Of a DNA stretch of 64,000 nt, positions 37,387 through 51,530 are shown piece after piece. A program made the translations under genes and the position numbers. The stretch is taken from NCBI GenBank assembly GCA_018881555.1, contig JACAXG010000053.1, forward strand, positions 3,027,210 through 3,091,209, in the 5' to 3' direction. Source of the DNA: Amblyornis subalaris (Eukaryota; Chordata; Aves; Passeriformes; Ptilonorhynchidae). Positions within the stretch are counted from its first letter, which is position 1. Every line of letters starts with the position of its first letter. Under the pieces are notes generated by a model. It worked only from the letters and a program-made list of their open reading frames with translations, was not told where the DNA came from and did no database searches.

Positions 37387-40300
37387 GAAACAGACAACAA
37401 CGTAGCTGCTGAAGATGTTTCATTTTCTCCCTGCACATCAGCAGTGTTCTTCCCAAATCAAGTGAAAAACAATGTCAGCCTAACATCCAGATTTTTGAAG
37501 GAAATGGTATTTTAAGTTTAAAAAATATCATTGTGGTCAAATGTGAAAGACTCACTGATGATTCTTTTTTTTCTTTTTTGTCCTTCCAGCAAATTTCTTT
37601 ACTTACACTATTGGGTCAGCTGAAGGCCAGGCACTTAGTCTTTTTTAATTATAAAAGTGAATCCCCCAGTTGAGGAACCAGAGACTTGTTTAAGTCTTTG
37701 TGTCTTTCAAAGCAATCAAACACATTTTTATTTCGGAGAAAATAAGCTCATAAACAGCATTAAATCATGGGTATCTGTACAGTTTTTATCTTCAGTGTTT
37801 TATTTCTTAGATTGTTTAATATTTTTAACTTTGTTGTCACACTGCCTAAGCAGCTCAGACTATGAACTAAACTGAATTACTCACCAATATGATCCCCTCT
37901 TGAGTTCACTAAGTTACCTACCTATGAGAAACTGATAAAACAAGCTAGAAAGCTAGACTTTGTTCCAATTTTTAAAGGAGAGCAGATATTTCAAGTGGCA
38001 GTTCAGAAAGAAAGAAAGCAGAAACAGTCAAATAAGCAGACTAATCTGTCTACAGACAACCTTATGTTCACTGGCAGGTCCCTGCATAGATATTTGCGGA
38101 TTCCAATGTCTAATTGGAAAATTGTTTCTTGTAAATCCCACCTGCTCCACCTTAAAACACAGTTTAACACCCTGAATCTGAATGTTTTAAAAATAAAGAT
38201 GTATTTTCAACTTAGATGGGAAACATAATGANTAAACAGATTTTTAAGCAGCTATTGACAAAAAATATAAAACCAGCCAGGATGCAGTGAATTTGTTTTT
38301 TTCCAATGCATCTTTTTCCCACATTCTGCATCCTCTAAGCATATTACTTGTCTTAGAATCTCTCCAGATCCAGCTACTCATCATCTCTTGACATAGTACT
38401 GAAATAAAAAGTTGAAAAAAGTAATATCAGGTCCTATAGTATTTCAATTCACACACCTCAGACTCATTCTAGTCTTCTGAAAGGTTGCTCTTACTGTTCT
38501 GGTCATTCTACTATTAAAAAAAAGGATATTACAGAAACCACGACACTGCTATAGAACACAATCAAGCCAATACAAAGACTGAACAATCAGAGTTACTCGA
38601 AATTGCCAGAAAGAATAGGTCCATTCTCTGAAAGAGCACAAATTGGAGGCAGACTTCACTGAGTTCTGATGGGAATAAAGAGTAAGAGCAACACTAGAGC
38701 AGAAATAGAGGCAAGGATAACCTGAGACACATAGAATTTTAAGGCATTTTATTTTTCATAGTCAAGTTCACAGAACTATTAGCTTTAAAAGTAAAAAGAA
38801 ACCACAGCATGCAAAATCCAAAACACAGATATGAATTCTTAACACTTACCTGGAAATAAATCCTGATTAACATTCAGCCAATGCAGATTAAACACAAGGG
38901 GTAGGGGAGATGTTTTCAAAAGGCAGTGGGAAATGAGAAGCACCATCCTTATTTTCCCCAGGATCAACCCAGAGAAAATAAGCTATTGACTAAACCACAA
39001 AATTGTTTATTCCTATGGATGACCCAAGTTCCCACACATACAGAGAACCCCTTCTGTCTCATTTCTTTAACTGCCAGAAGCCTAAGACCAAACTAGGGGG
39101 GAAAAAAAAACATATTGGCAGGCATGGCAAGCTACAACCATTGTCAAAAACACCCTTAGCTCTATTGTGCTTCCCAGCACACCGGGATACAGAAAAATCA
39201 GGGTTGCTCCTGGCTATTAGTGCTGAGAAACTGGGGACTGTGAAATAGCATCTGAGAGAGAAGCACCTCTTCCTTCCTTGGTAACAACAGATGCAATGCC
39301 AACTCTTCTCCCAGGTCCATCCACCTCCCTTTCTTAGTCACTTATCATCCCAGCAGGAACAGTCACTTTTGCTAAACATCTCTGAAATTTTGAGACATCT
39401 CAAAGGGCAGCAAGGTTAGAATTAGAAGCTATGAAAGTTACTGCTGCTATTGTGTTCCTGCTGCACTGATTGCCCATCCAATGACAGTTTAGCTATATAA
39501 GAGCACAAAGCTTGGAGAAAGAGGCCNGATAGGATCAGCAACCTGAGCCTCAGCCATCAGTGACTTCAAGCTCAGCTCCCACTCAGATGGAACAGGTACC
39601 AGTAGGGTTTGCTACTGTGTCTGGCTACAATACTCAGCAGGCTGGTGACAGCCCTGTGTCACTATGCGCGCAGTGTAGATGGTGATAATGGAAATAGAGC
39701 AAATCAGCATTCCCTCTGCTTCTCTAACCTCAGCTCATCATTGGCCATGACTGCCTCTAACACTCACCCCCTACAGGATCTTTACAGTGTTGAAAGAGAA
39801 CAGTTTGTGGAGCTTTTTGTTCTTTCCTCCATGATCTGGCACCTGCTGTCACTGACCACTGGCCAATTATTTAAGACATGTCAGATGGGTCATCCAGTTC
39901 CTCTCTGGTCCAAAGAGATATTTGGAAGTCTTTAGGAATATTAAAAACAATTCCACAAACTATTAAAGAAAATACTACCAAAACATAAATATTCACTGTA
40001 AAATTAAAGAAAGAGCCCAGAAATTGTCCCTCCTTGTATCACAGCTGGTGAAGTCATTACAGGGCAGCTGAGAGGAGTGCCAGCATCCATCTATCAATCT
40101 CTGTTTTGCTATATTAATACAAGTCACAGGTCTTGTGACTTGGATTTCCTACGCTTAAGTAAAGGGTGATACTTGGCAAATCAGCAGCCTAACACCCTTA
40201 ACTTGTGTTATGAACTGCCCTCTGAGGGTCTCCATCACCTGCAATTCTGTTTTGATCCCACTGAAAGTTCAGCTGAGAGATTTCAATACACTTTGGGTGA

Positions 40301-42006
40301 GAACATTGACAAGCAGGGCTGTGGTGACAGAGCACCAGCAAAGCCACCTCACGTGTGTCCACACACCCAACAAAACAACCCACAACTTGCTGTTCTCATG
40401 GCCAGGAAGGGAAGACTGAGCACCCCAAAGCACTCACTAGAACAACCCACAATGCCTGAGAGCTGTGACACCCACAAGCATCCCAGCCTAAGACCTGCAA
40501 GAGGGCAGCTGTTATTTCACTCAGGTAANCTCACTGAGCCTCAGGCACCCGGATTTGGAAGTGCAGGCCACATCAGGAGTATTGAGGGAAAATTAACAAA
40601 ATAACAGAAGTCTTTGTAAGAGAAATCAGAAGGTAAATTTGCAGAAGTAGCACAATGGGTTTGGGGGTCTACTAAAATTCTCGTTAGGCATTGCAGCTGT
40701 AGCTTTTATAAGGGCCATTAACAGCAACTGAAAGGACACTGGGGAAGATGAAAAGCAAGACACAAAAAGCAACGTAGCTAACAAGTGATTCTTGATCTAC
40801 AGCACTTCCTAAAGTTTAAAACAAGGTGTAGATCCTGGGCAATACTGTTTTAACAACAAAGGCAAGGCAAGCACCACATACCTACCCACTTTCACACTGA
40901 CTAATGTGACTATGTGGTGCACATTAAGCACTGTAAAATACTGCACTCAAGCTGTACAATCCTAACATAATGGGATTAGAGAGCACTTAATGGGAAGNCA
41001 CATCAATAATATATCATTATAGATCTGGTATTTCTTAGCGTGGCTCATCTTCAGACTGCTGATGTCTCATGTCTGCTGGAAAGGTTTATGTGAGAGGCGA
41101 GTTTTGAAAGTAGCAGGGGCTGACATCTTTGGTGCTCTAAAAAGAGTTCANGTTACAGGTGCTGTTCCCTCTAAAGTATGTTCCTGCTTTGTAATATCTC
41201 AGAGCTGTAAGTGACCAAACACTGACCCAACAGGGCAAACATGGTTTTAAGGATGAAAACTTCCACTTTCAAACCAATTATCCTTTCATTNCTTTGCTGT
41301 GGTTTGGGTACTCATCACTGACTGAGAAATACATACAAGGGATGCTTTCTCGCTCTCTGCTGATCAAAGTTGTTTTCTTTNACATGAACCTGCCAAAACC
41401 TAGCAACACAGATACTGCAAATCAGTTCCCACTCTGTGTAGGTGGGATCATACTCACAAATATCTAATTTCTAGGTGCCACAGGCAGACTATTTTGGACC
41501 AAACCACTGAAACAAAATGAAAAACATATAGTTACAGAACCAAGCTGGCTTCACGAGTGGCATAGGACTTACTATTTCTGCCTCAGGCTCATTCAACATT
41601 AAGCAAAAGCGAGTTGGCAGGCACTCAGATGGCACGGTTGAGGCATTAATTTACTAATAGAAAGGAACTCACTGCACAGTGCTTTCTTGAGGTTGCTTCT
41701 GTGATAATTACACCAGAAAAATGGTTTGCATTTGCATTATTTTTTAATGGTTCCTGTTCTCCCATTTCCAATACTTTTTTCTATTATATCTACAGCAAAG
41801 TTATTACTGTGTAGGGAAAAGGACCCACTGATGGATCCATGCTATATTTCTGGTTCCCTTGGAGACTTTGCACGGCCTTTGGCAAGTCAATTTACCTTCT
41901 CATCTATAAGGTAAGGCAGTAATAGCACAGTAGCTCCCAAAGGTGTTCTGTGTTGCCCTAACTTCTGAATAGAAAGTGCTTCATAAATACTAACATCAGC
42001 CAATGA
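37387..42006. other. Unique non-coding stretch
   Basis: No gene is supported. A 143-codon open frame at 40173-40604 does not start with ATG-associated landmarks or contain a known domain. Confidence 0.55.
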
Positions 42007-42314
42007 AAATGCATAAAATATCAGAATTTAAGGATGCAAGAGGATCTTATTGAAGACCTGGAAGATAAGCTAGCTCGACTCCTGCAGAAAGCCAGGCAGA
42101 GTCAGCAGGGAGAGGCTGAAGAGCCCATTTCCCAGCCAGTGGATCTGCACAGGCTCCTGAGCCCCAAGTGTGAGCGCGATGCCTTTCTTGCCCTGAGGCA
42201 CAGGCACTAAAGAGGTGGGTGGACAACAGCCAGGATGAACGTGAATTCTCTAAAGAGTGCAAGGAGGGCATGACCACCTTCTATGAGACAGCAGAGCTGG
42301 TGTTTTGCTGTTAA
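42007..42314 (+). pseudogene. Frameshifted coding-like block, probable processed pseudogene fragment
   Basis: One frame (42007-42210) reads a charged, coiled-coil-like segment, MQEDLIEDLEDKLARLL, then continues to PVDLHRLLSPKCERDAFLAL and hits TAA at 42208. A one-base shift near 42206 opens a second frame, starting KRWVDNSQDEREFSKECKEG and running to TAA at 42312. The two halves read naturally as one protein with a single indel. Base composition is richer in GC and CpG than the flanks. No splice sites bound it convincingly and no poly-A tail is obvious. I do not recognise the parent. Alternatives are a decayed transposon ORF or a real exon with an assembly error. Confidence 0.4.
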
Positions 42315-45224
42315 CTGGACAAAACTACCGTCTTGCTACACTGGAAGAACAGATGGATTTAGGAGATGAACACAAGGCTGGGTATTTGTGGTCAGTTAAT
42401 GAAATCCATCTGAAAACAGCCAGTCAGGATAACAGAGTAAAAACCAAAATTTGGTTCCCCAGCCTCAGCAAGGTAACATGAACAAACAAAGCTGAAGGAT
42501 TACTAGTGTTTGAACAGAGACATAATGCTGTGATACAAAACCCCCACTTGAGGGGTGGTGGCTAGTGATGGATAATTGGGTAGAGCTTTTCACGCTTTCC
42601 TTCAGACTGACAGCTTGAAGTGAAGGCTCACTGTCTCCTTCTCAGTGCTANTAACCACATGGCAAACAGAATTTTATTATATAGAGATATAATAATTTAG
42701 CTGAAAACAACAACATAAATTCATGCTGTATGTTGAATTTAAATATTTTCCCGAAAATAGATATCTAAGTATTTATGAATATTCAGAATTTATCTTTTTA
42801 AAAATNTTTATGGTTCCTCTTGCATCCTACTTTTTTGTGACTCCTACAGTCTAGTAATTATGTTCAGTGTTAACAAGTAAATATTCACGGCAGTCAAAAA
42901 TAAGCAAAGTGATTATTGTACAAGAGGAAAAACATTCAAGTTCCTGAAATAAACAGGGGTACTTCTGACCTCATGCAAAGCATACAGAAGAAACCTAATT
43001 TCTGTCATTCTGCAAGAACAGTGCGTGCTTACCCACATAATNATGTCCATCCTTGATCTGCCATCTTGATAATGATCCTCACTGTCAGTGGCACAGTCTT
43101 TATTTTACACAGCTCACATTGATAAGCAGCTAGTTGTGAACAGTAACACATTTCCCACAAAATTAAATTAAGCAAAATTATCTCNATATGACCAGAAATG
43201 CCATGATACACATGCATACAACAGGTCTCAGTTACTGTGCTTTGATCCAGTAGATCATTTTCAAGCTTTTAAATGCCTGGATTTGTTTACAATTGCATTG
43301 CAATTAGATAACTTCTACAAGACAATGAAATGTAAAGCNGAAGAACAAATACAACAAAGCAAGGCTGACCATACCTACATCCCTGTTAGTGCTTATTGAA
43401 TGCTTATTTAGCAACATCCAATTAGAATATTCACTATATTGTGGATAATCAGCTTAAATTCATTAAAATTAATCATACATTAGGTATTATTATCTAAGAA
43501 TTGCTCCAATAAAACCCAAACATTAAGAAGCATTATGAACATATTCAAAATTAAGCTTGAGCTTCTTCTGGATTAAAAAGCAGAAAAACATTGAGTTGTT
43601 TCCAGTACTAAAACAAATATCTGAAGCACAGAAGTTAAGAAAAAAANCCCTATTTTAAAAAGCTTTTTTCCATTATCCCAATTTTATTTGACATTAATTC
43701 CACTTGTATTTTGCGGAAGGCAACACTACACCCGCAGTCATTCCAGGGCAGAGAAGGCAGCAGCGAAAGGGATCATAAAGAGGTGCGAAATCAAAATTAA
43801 GGAAAGATGAAAAAACCAAATCACGAGACTAAGAAGAGTAGTGTTTTATCAGAGGCAGTGTAATTTGGGCAAGGGGCAGCGTTGGGAGGAGAGCAAGCAA
43901 GGAGCTCACAAGACCCATTGCAGTCTCCTCTGTCTCAGGGCTGCTGCACTGCACAGCTGCCAGGGCTCGCTATTTGTTTCCTCATGGCATTTTCCTTTAT
44001 GTCAACAAGTAGGCCAGTTATACAGTTAGTGGATATAAAACCATTAACTCCAGTCGAGAACTTTATTTCACCCTTCTTTCAGCCATTTTCTTGGTGGCTG
44101 AAATTAGACTCCAGAGGGGCAGTAATGAGCAATTGGGAGGGAGGGAGTACAAAACAGCTTTCACAGGAAGAATTCCATAGATGAGCCACTGCAAATTTCA
44201 GCTGGTTGTACACAGTACCACAATTTATTGCCCCACATAAATTTTGCTCCTGATTATAACTGACTCAAAGGGAGTAACAAGCTAGAGTGATATAAAGCAC
44301 TTTCTGAAAGAAAAGCCAACTGCAACACACCTCGTGGCATTTAGAACAAAACACCAGCCTCTAAAGGGACAGATATACTCCAGCTAGGATCATAGTCTAG
44401 AGGGAAAACCCAATTTCATAGACTTTATAGACCAGAAAGGGTTTTTGCAAACTAATTCAAAGAGAAGTTGTGCAGAGGCTTAGGACAAAAGCAGTCTTTG
44501 GAGCTTTCATAGTTTACAAATTCCCTTTAAGAATACTTTAAACTCTCCTCTTGTGATCCAGTGCTGCCCTTGCAAAAAGCAGAAGCAGAGAGGCAGAACC
44601 CTGTAACTCTGGGCAGGAGTCTCATGGATGCTTGTGAGCACATGCTTCAAACCAGAAATACATCATTAGCTATGAAACGCAAGNGAAAAGCAACCATGGG
44701 CAGCCAGCCTGGGAGCAAGGGCTGTCACTCAGGGCAAGCAGCAGCAAGGCAACAAGCCCCACATATAAAAGTGCACTATAGGTTGCATCAAAGAAGAAGA
44801 GGAGCAAGCAGNGATTTGTGAGCAGAACTTACAGCACAGATGGTAAATCAAAAGGAATGCCCCCATTAGTCTCTTGTGAGTCAGAGAGGTTCAGGGAAAG
44901 GAGCACTGGAGAAAGCAGGTTTACAAAAAGACACAGAGGACATGAACCTTGAAAAAGCAGCTGCTTACCAAAATTTATAGCCTAGAGAATTTCAGTAAGT
45001 TGTAAATTACATTCCTCANGAGAGACTCAATTGTGCACATATGTATGCAAGATTGAGAGTCGCAATGCAAATGTGTATGTACACTGAGTTATANGTGCCC
45101 CATTGAGTTTGAAGATTTAAAATATTCTGCTGCAAANCTTATGAGGTCTACAATGCCATTAGTGCTTCAGAAAGAACATGCAAGCTAGAAAATTACATAT
45201 CTATTATTCGATCATTTTATAGAA

Positions 45225-45249
45225 TAAATTTTCTCTTTTTTAGGTAAGT
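45225..45249 (+). other. Zero-length exon (recursive splice site-like) motif
   Basis: A pyrimidine tract (TTTTCTCTTTTTT) runs directly into TAG|GTAAGT, with the AG at 45242-45243 and the donor at 45244-45249. Back-to-back acceptor and donor is the known signature of recursive splice sites in long introns. It is on the strand opposite to the inferred host gene, so it would matter only if a plus-strand transcript exists. Confidence 0.15.
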
Positions 45250-48035
45250 ACCTTCCAGTCCTCCTGTCATGTTATAAAATATATGCATCTGCTTTGAATA
45301 GATATTTAATGAAGGTATTCCTTGTAAAAGAATCTGTTTATGTTTACATTGCATTAAATATTTAAACAGCTTGTTATGGAAAAGCACTTAAAGAAATCTT
45401 TCTAAAGATGAATAGATTTTTCCATATCTTTTCTTCTTAACCTCTTCCAGCAAGAGCTATTAAACTTGAACTGCTTGCACTGTTGTGCTGGAGTACATAT
45501 CTTGTAAGGGAATGCAGATGGGTCGATAATGTAGCTGAAAGCCACAAAANTGTACAACAGACCAAAGACTGGGAAATTATCCTTCCCTATAGCAATAATC
45601 TTTATGCCTACACCACCTCCAGACAACACAGGCTACAGCTGGCCTTCAATCAAAACCTGAACTGCACTAACAGGCCTATAGGCAGGAAAGAGCTCCATCT
45701 CATCACTGCCAGAACTCAGGCCACCAGGGATTAGTGTACAACTAATTGGGGTTTAAATTAAACTAAAAAATGACAATAATCTGAAGCTACAAATAAAAAG
45801 AGACAACAATGATTTTACCTACTGTATAGAAGAGTGATCCTGGGATTCTTATCAACGTGGAGCCCTCCTGCATTGCCAACCAATCCTTACGGATGTAAAA
45901 GCAGAATTTCACCTGAATTATTTGGATCTGCCTTTAATAGTTCCCTTCAGAAAACAGACAAGTACACAAAAAGCTTAAGATCACCACCTCCAACACTGCT
46001 GAATTAAAGCGAGGGTTTTGTTGAGTTTAAAAAGGTAGTTTGACCAGGTTAGCTACCTCATTGTAGCACTCAACATTAAAACTGACTAGTAACTGTTCAA
46101 GTCTCATCCAAGTTTGAACATATTCAAAAGCTCCAGTACATTCCCCAAGACATACTCCAAAGCTTTAAACACATAAGTCATCTGAGAGTCCAAGAGTCTT
46201 AGATCTTGTGCTTTAAAGGAATAGGCTCCAAAAGCTTCACTCACGGCATGCTCACATTTTAATATTTACTCCACAAATCTCAACAAGGGACTATAACAGC
46301 AAAAAGCCTTATCTTCTAATCATGTTACTTCCAAGCTTCAATTAAGATAAATACAACATCACTGAAGCAGCATTCATGAAGTATCTGCCATTTATGATCT
46401 CAAAAAGGACAGTTACTCCTCAGGAGGCCAACCGTAAGTGTGACCTACATTGTTTATTTCTAAACTGACAAAGCTCAGTAAATTCACTATTCTCCAAAGA
46501 GTATTTTCACTCTGTAAAACTTACATTTCCATTTTTCATACCCCTGGAAAGTTGTTAACAGAAATGTGTTAGTTTCTTCTGGTAAGGACAATCTTATGAA
46601 GCAATGGAGATCTCAATGCTATGCAGTTATTTACATGATTTTCACCTATTTTAAACTTCTCTCACTACTACACAGGAGTTTATTATCCCCAAACTAGCTA
46701 TATTAATTAATCACAGTGTTTTTTCAAGTAGCTGGCCNCATTCGGGAATAGGAATTATAGAACTAAGAATTTGTTTTATTCAAGATTTCTGCATTTTATG
46801 TTGCTATATTTAGAGAATAGATAATGCATTTAGCAATAGAAAGGAGACTTCATACCTAAGGATTATAGATACAAACACAGGAAAATGACCAAAATTCTAA
46901 TCCACAACCATTAGCATGCAATCTTCTCCACAAACAATGCATTACTTGAATACTAAACTCTTCCAAGGCTGCAGTGAGTTCATAACACCTACCACTAATT
47001 GGTTATATAACCATTTAAGTAGGATTAGTATCATAATCTGCTGTCAAACTCAACAGCGGGAGATGTGGTTCTGCAAACAAAATACTCATTTACAAAGACT
47101 TGTTTAAACCAAGGTGGTTTATGTTCTTCAAGTTTTTGTACAATTAAATTACAGCTCCATGCTCCTCTATTGAATATTCAGCCAGTTTAGGCTGACATCC
47201 ACTGCAGCAAGCACCATCTGCACAATTCCCCTCTTCTTTTTCTGAAGGGTCGGATTCAGCATCTTAGAAGTTGGTGTATTCTGTGTATGTTACAGAGAAA
47301 TCNATGAAACTACAATGCCACATCTTGCAAATGTACTTTAGAATTTTTCAACATGTTTTTCTAGCTTTTTTTTTTGGTCACTTGAATAAAATCCACTTCC
47401 ATTCTTGGAAAGCATTCACTTTTTTGCTCCCGTGAACTACAAATTCCACCACCCTTCCTCTAATTTTTCATGTAACGTTGCTAAAATTATTAATATGTTG
47501 CCTGATGAAGAGGAAGTCCAGGACACTTCTGCGTAGCACTAGACGGGACATAGGTTTCTCCAGAACCATTTNTGGTGTTCTTCAACCAAGATTGCTCCTT
47601 TCAGTCCAATTCACCTCCCCTGAAAAGTGGTTCCCAATACTAACATTGCTAGAGTATTTTTAAATGTCACATTCAGAAGCCAACATGTCCCTTTACCCCT
47701 GAAAGCATCATAAAAATTGTACAGGAATTAGCTTTAAAATGTGGTACCTCTGCTGCCAGTCCCAATCATTGAAGACAAGTTCCTGAGTGCAGAACTTTAT
47801 CTATGGACAGAAGGCAAAGAAACAGACACTGGCTGATTCTTATTTTTCAGCTCCTANTGTATAATGAGGGTGAGAATCTTTGTTCTTCAAAAAATAGCAG
47901 GGATTCAATANAGCCAAATTTTAATTGACAGGGCTTCAAAGAGAAAAAAAACCAACCACCAGACCACAAAATCTCACCAGGATAAGGGCTTGCCTTGCTG
48001 AAAGAACAGATTCTACTTTCTATGATGCTTTTCCC

Positions 48036-48740
48036 ATGTTTCGGGCCATCTTGTCTCCTCTNCAATTTTCTACCCAGCTAGATAATATATTGTACTATAG
48101 AATTCAACAGAACTGTTCATGCATCTCTGATGGTATGCACTGGTGGAGAAAAGAGCCACCAAAAGACACACACACGGATATTCCCAAAACACTATCCCAA
48201 GTGCTGTTTTTCCTGTTTCATAGAGAGGGAGAACAGGCCACAGGACTCAGCCAGTGCCCAGCAGCAGATGAGAGCCAGCCTGGGAAGCAAAGCACAGATC
48301 CCCTCACTGCTCTGACTGCTGTTACCATCACACTTTCTGTCTGTGGTGTATTCTCAGTACAGAAGCTTGCATCCAGAGGGATGCAAGAGCAAAATGCTGA
48401 CAAAAAGTGGCAGCATCCAGAGGCAAAATGCTGCAAAAGCTTTGGATCTTTTATCCTATGCCTTGGTCTCCGTTGCAGGGCAGTGCATATCAGGGTTATA
48501 TGGCTGTATGTAACATTTTTCCTTGTCTTGGTTGCCGTACCAACTGGCATAGAGATTCCAGAGGGTGGGGTGAATGTGGAAGCACACACCAAGGTACCAA
48601 GGTACCTTCCTGGGCTAGAGCTTTTCAGCCTTGCATGTCTTTTTACACACATGCACAAGTGTTTTTTTGCAAATAAACTAAGTTCAGGAAGCAATTATTC
48701 TAATGCAGTCTTCTACGCCAAGTGGATATACAACCTTTAA
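48036..48740 (+). other. Long open reading frame, 234 codons, no recognised homology
   Basis: From the first ATG at 48036 the frame stays open for 234 codons. It is open for a further 37 codons upstream of that ATG. The translation has no domain I recognise; VIWLYVTFFLVLVAVPTG at about residues 166-183 of the ATG-initiated frame could be a membrane segment. The antisense strand is also open for 158 codons over 48218-48694, which suggests a local lack of stops. An internal imperfect duplication at 48369-48433 lies inside it. It is probably non-coding, but its length is unusual for sequence of this composition. Confidence 0.2.
48366..48433. repeat. Hairpin plus imperfect local duplication
   Basis: CTTGCATCC and GGATGCAAG form a perfect 9-base stem with an AGAG loop at 48366-48387. 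GCATCCAGAGG recurs at 48369 and 48413, and GCAAAATGCTG recurs at 48389 and 48423, indicating a short duplication with an indel. Confidence 0.7.
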
Positions 48741-50294
48741 CATAAATCAATGGTTAGCAAAGTAGTTATGATTTTATGGCAAAATTGGAAAAAACTTCAT
48801 CAGGAAGAAAAATATACATTTTTTACATTCTGATCAATAAACAGTATTGACATGGGGCAATTTNCATCTTCTGTAACCACTCCCTCCTTCAACCCCACAG
48901 TCACTTTGGTTTGTTAAGTTTGGACAAAGGAGGAAGAAGACAAGCTGAACCAGTACTCTTGCCATCTGTGTCACTATTGAAGATTTTTCTTTTGAACCAC
49001 AATTTCATTACGGCTGTATTGATAAATGCTTTTATCAAAAATGCAAGATAATTCAACAACATTATAAAGCTATATCTCAGAATTACCTCTGTTAAGCAAA
49101 GNAGCATGGTCCAGTTGTTCTATCAGGAAATTGATGCTCTCTATAAATCGAAATGCATTAACGGATCAAGGAAGACAGGTAAACATGACCCTGACTAAAG
49201 GAAGGTAAAGTCTATTCTGTACTGGTATATGTTGTTGTAGCTTGGGAGGATTTTTTAAAAAATATTTAAACATATAATAAACATTTAAACATAAATAAAC
49301 TTAGTTATTAATATATGACCTCTTTCCTCTTCAAAACACAAAAATATCAATTCTAATTAGGATGAATTCCTATGAATGGATATTAACTATTGCAAGACAC
49401 TAATTTTCTCCTAAAAGAAAATTAAGCTCTCTTAACCAAGACCCTACTGCAATTATTGCTTTGAAACGTATACCTGAATATAACAGGATAGCACTAAATC
49501 ACAAATCATTGGATTTTATTCTTTGAGGGAAAAAAAAAATCTTAGATATGCTCATCAGTGAAGTCAGTAAAAATATATTGATTTCACAGAACACTGAAGT
49601 TTGGAACCCTACTCCAGGCATCCCAGGCAACACCATGTGTAGGATACACTATGTGCTATGAAACAACTCAAAGTTAACTCGGGCATTACTTGAGTAGTGG
49701 TGCTATATTTTAGAACTAAATAATCCTATGGCATTGCCAGTAAACTTTTCTCAGCTGAGATAGAAAACTCAGCATTCAAATAAGACAAATACAGATGGTC
49801 AAATGCAAAACTCCTCACTATATAAACTTGAGATGCTTCATTACCAAACATCAGGCACGTTTTGTATGTAAAAGGATACATTTCACACACCTGCATTTTC
49901 TACTGATTTTGATAATTGACTATGAAGTCTCTTGGTTTGTGCTTGAATAGACCTGCCTTTGAACAAATACACGCATTGAAGAAACAGCTGAATTTAGCTT
50001 TCTTGAGCTCTTATGAACAGCAGTAAGTGGATAAACTTCCCACCAGGACAGGGAAAGAAACAGATCAAATCCCAGGCATAATTATATCAAGAAAACTCAG
50101 CTTTCATTCCCTTTTAGTGTATTCAGGCTTATGTACTTTGCTCATCACTTCATTAAATAAGCTGCATATGCACTGAAGGTAAGTCAGTGCAATTTCTGGT
50201 TCACAACAACCTTCCAAAGGGATATTCTCATTCCAGTCACACTCACTTCTGTATGAAATGCCTGCAAAATCAGTTTCTACACAGGTAAACTCTT

Positions 50295-50315
50295 AAAAAA
50301 AAAAAAAAAAAAAAA
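50295..50315 (+). repeat. A21 homopolymer
   Basis: Twenty-one consecutive A bases. No clear processed gene precedes it. Confidence 0.9.
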
Positions 50316-51530
50316 GGCAGGTTTAAATCCAGTGCCAGGTATTTTTGGGTCTTTAAGTTCTGAAAACAAAAATATGCCAAGTTGCTCTTTACTTTGACAA
50401 GCATTTTGCAAAGTGCTGTAAGCAGCATTCTAATTTAATTACATGGAAACACTTAATAAAGAATCTGAAGTGAAATTAAACTTTTCTTGTTCTTCCTCAG
50501 TTAGAATATATATATCATAGACAACTGAGACACAGGGGAGAACTACATATTATTTCCCATCCAGTGACTGTGAATTAATTTAAGCTTTAAGATACTATAC
50601 CCTTCTCTTCACAAATTTTCTACCTGTCTAGGTAGAGGTACATAGAATACATTCATTCTAGTAGTGTTACAGTTACATCTTCAGAACTTTTTTTTAAATT
50701 AATACAGCACTCCAACAGTAGCACAATCACACATTCATGGTGTTATTTACAGGGAATACATTTGTCTATTTTGAGTCCTCATCTCTNCTTTGTTAACAGT
50801 GCTCTGGCAGGGAATCGCAGCCAGAACATTTGCAACAAGCAAGCCAGCCTTTCCCTTCTCTACAAGAATCCCNCTTGCTAGAAAACCCCACCACCCACTA
50901 CTCTCAGTCACTTGAGTACTACCACATCCCATACTCTCTTTTATGCCACAATACTGTTCACATGGCACTCTGCTTTCAGAAGTGCCAACAGCCATCCCCA
51001 TGCTATNTTTGGATCACTATCCAGCAACTAGAGACTAAGTGTCAGGTGCCCAGCCTACAGTTCAGGCTGCTGGTAGCCACACATGCCTCAGTTTCTGATA
51101 GAGACAGTCTGTGCTCCAGTTGTAGCTTCACTTAGAGGCATTATCAACTTCAGCAACTTGCATCAGCTTTTGCCAGGACCCTCTACTCCATCTCACAGAG
51201 CTGTAAAAGCCAAGCTCTTGGGTACCCAGCAGTGGTACCTGCACCCTGATGTAGGTGCACACTCTGAGGTCAGGTGAAACCTGCTCAGGAGATGAGACTC
51301 ATTCAGGGTGCGACTGGGAGGTGAACTTAGATTTGATCAGAGAATGATCATCCACATTTGAAATACAATGCAGATTCTTCTTCCTCCTTTACAAGCAGAT
51401 TAACAGTAGTTAACACTGCAAAGTCAAAGGTGCAACACATCACCCTCGTTTAGCTTTTCTCTACGGTCTGTGAAGCAGAGAGNGCCTGTCCGGCAGTTTT
51501 TAGTTGTATTTTGTTGGTTTAAAGGCTGGA

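Noticed and set aside
40173..40604. 143-codon plus-strand open frame
   Set aside because: No recognised domain, no splice context and low-complexity residues; compatible with chance.
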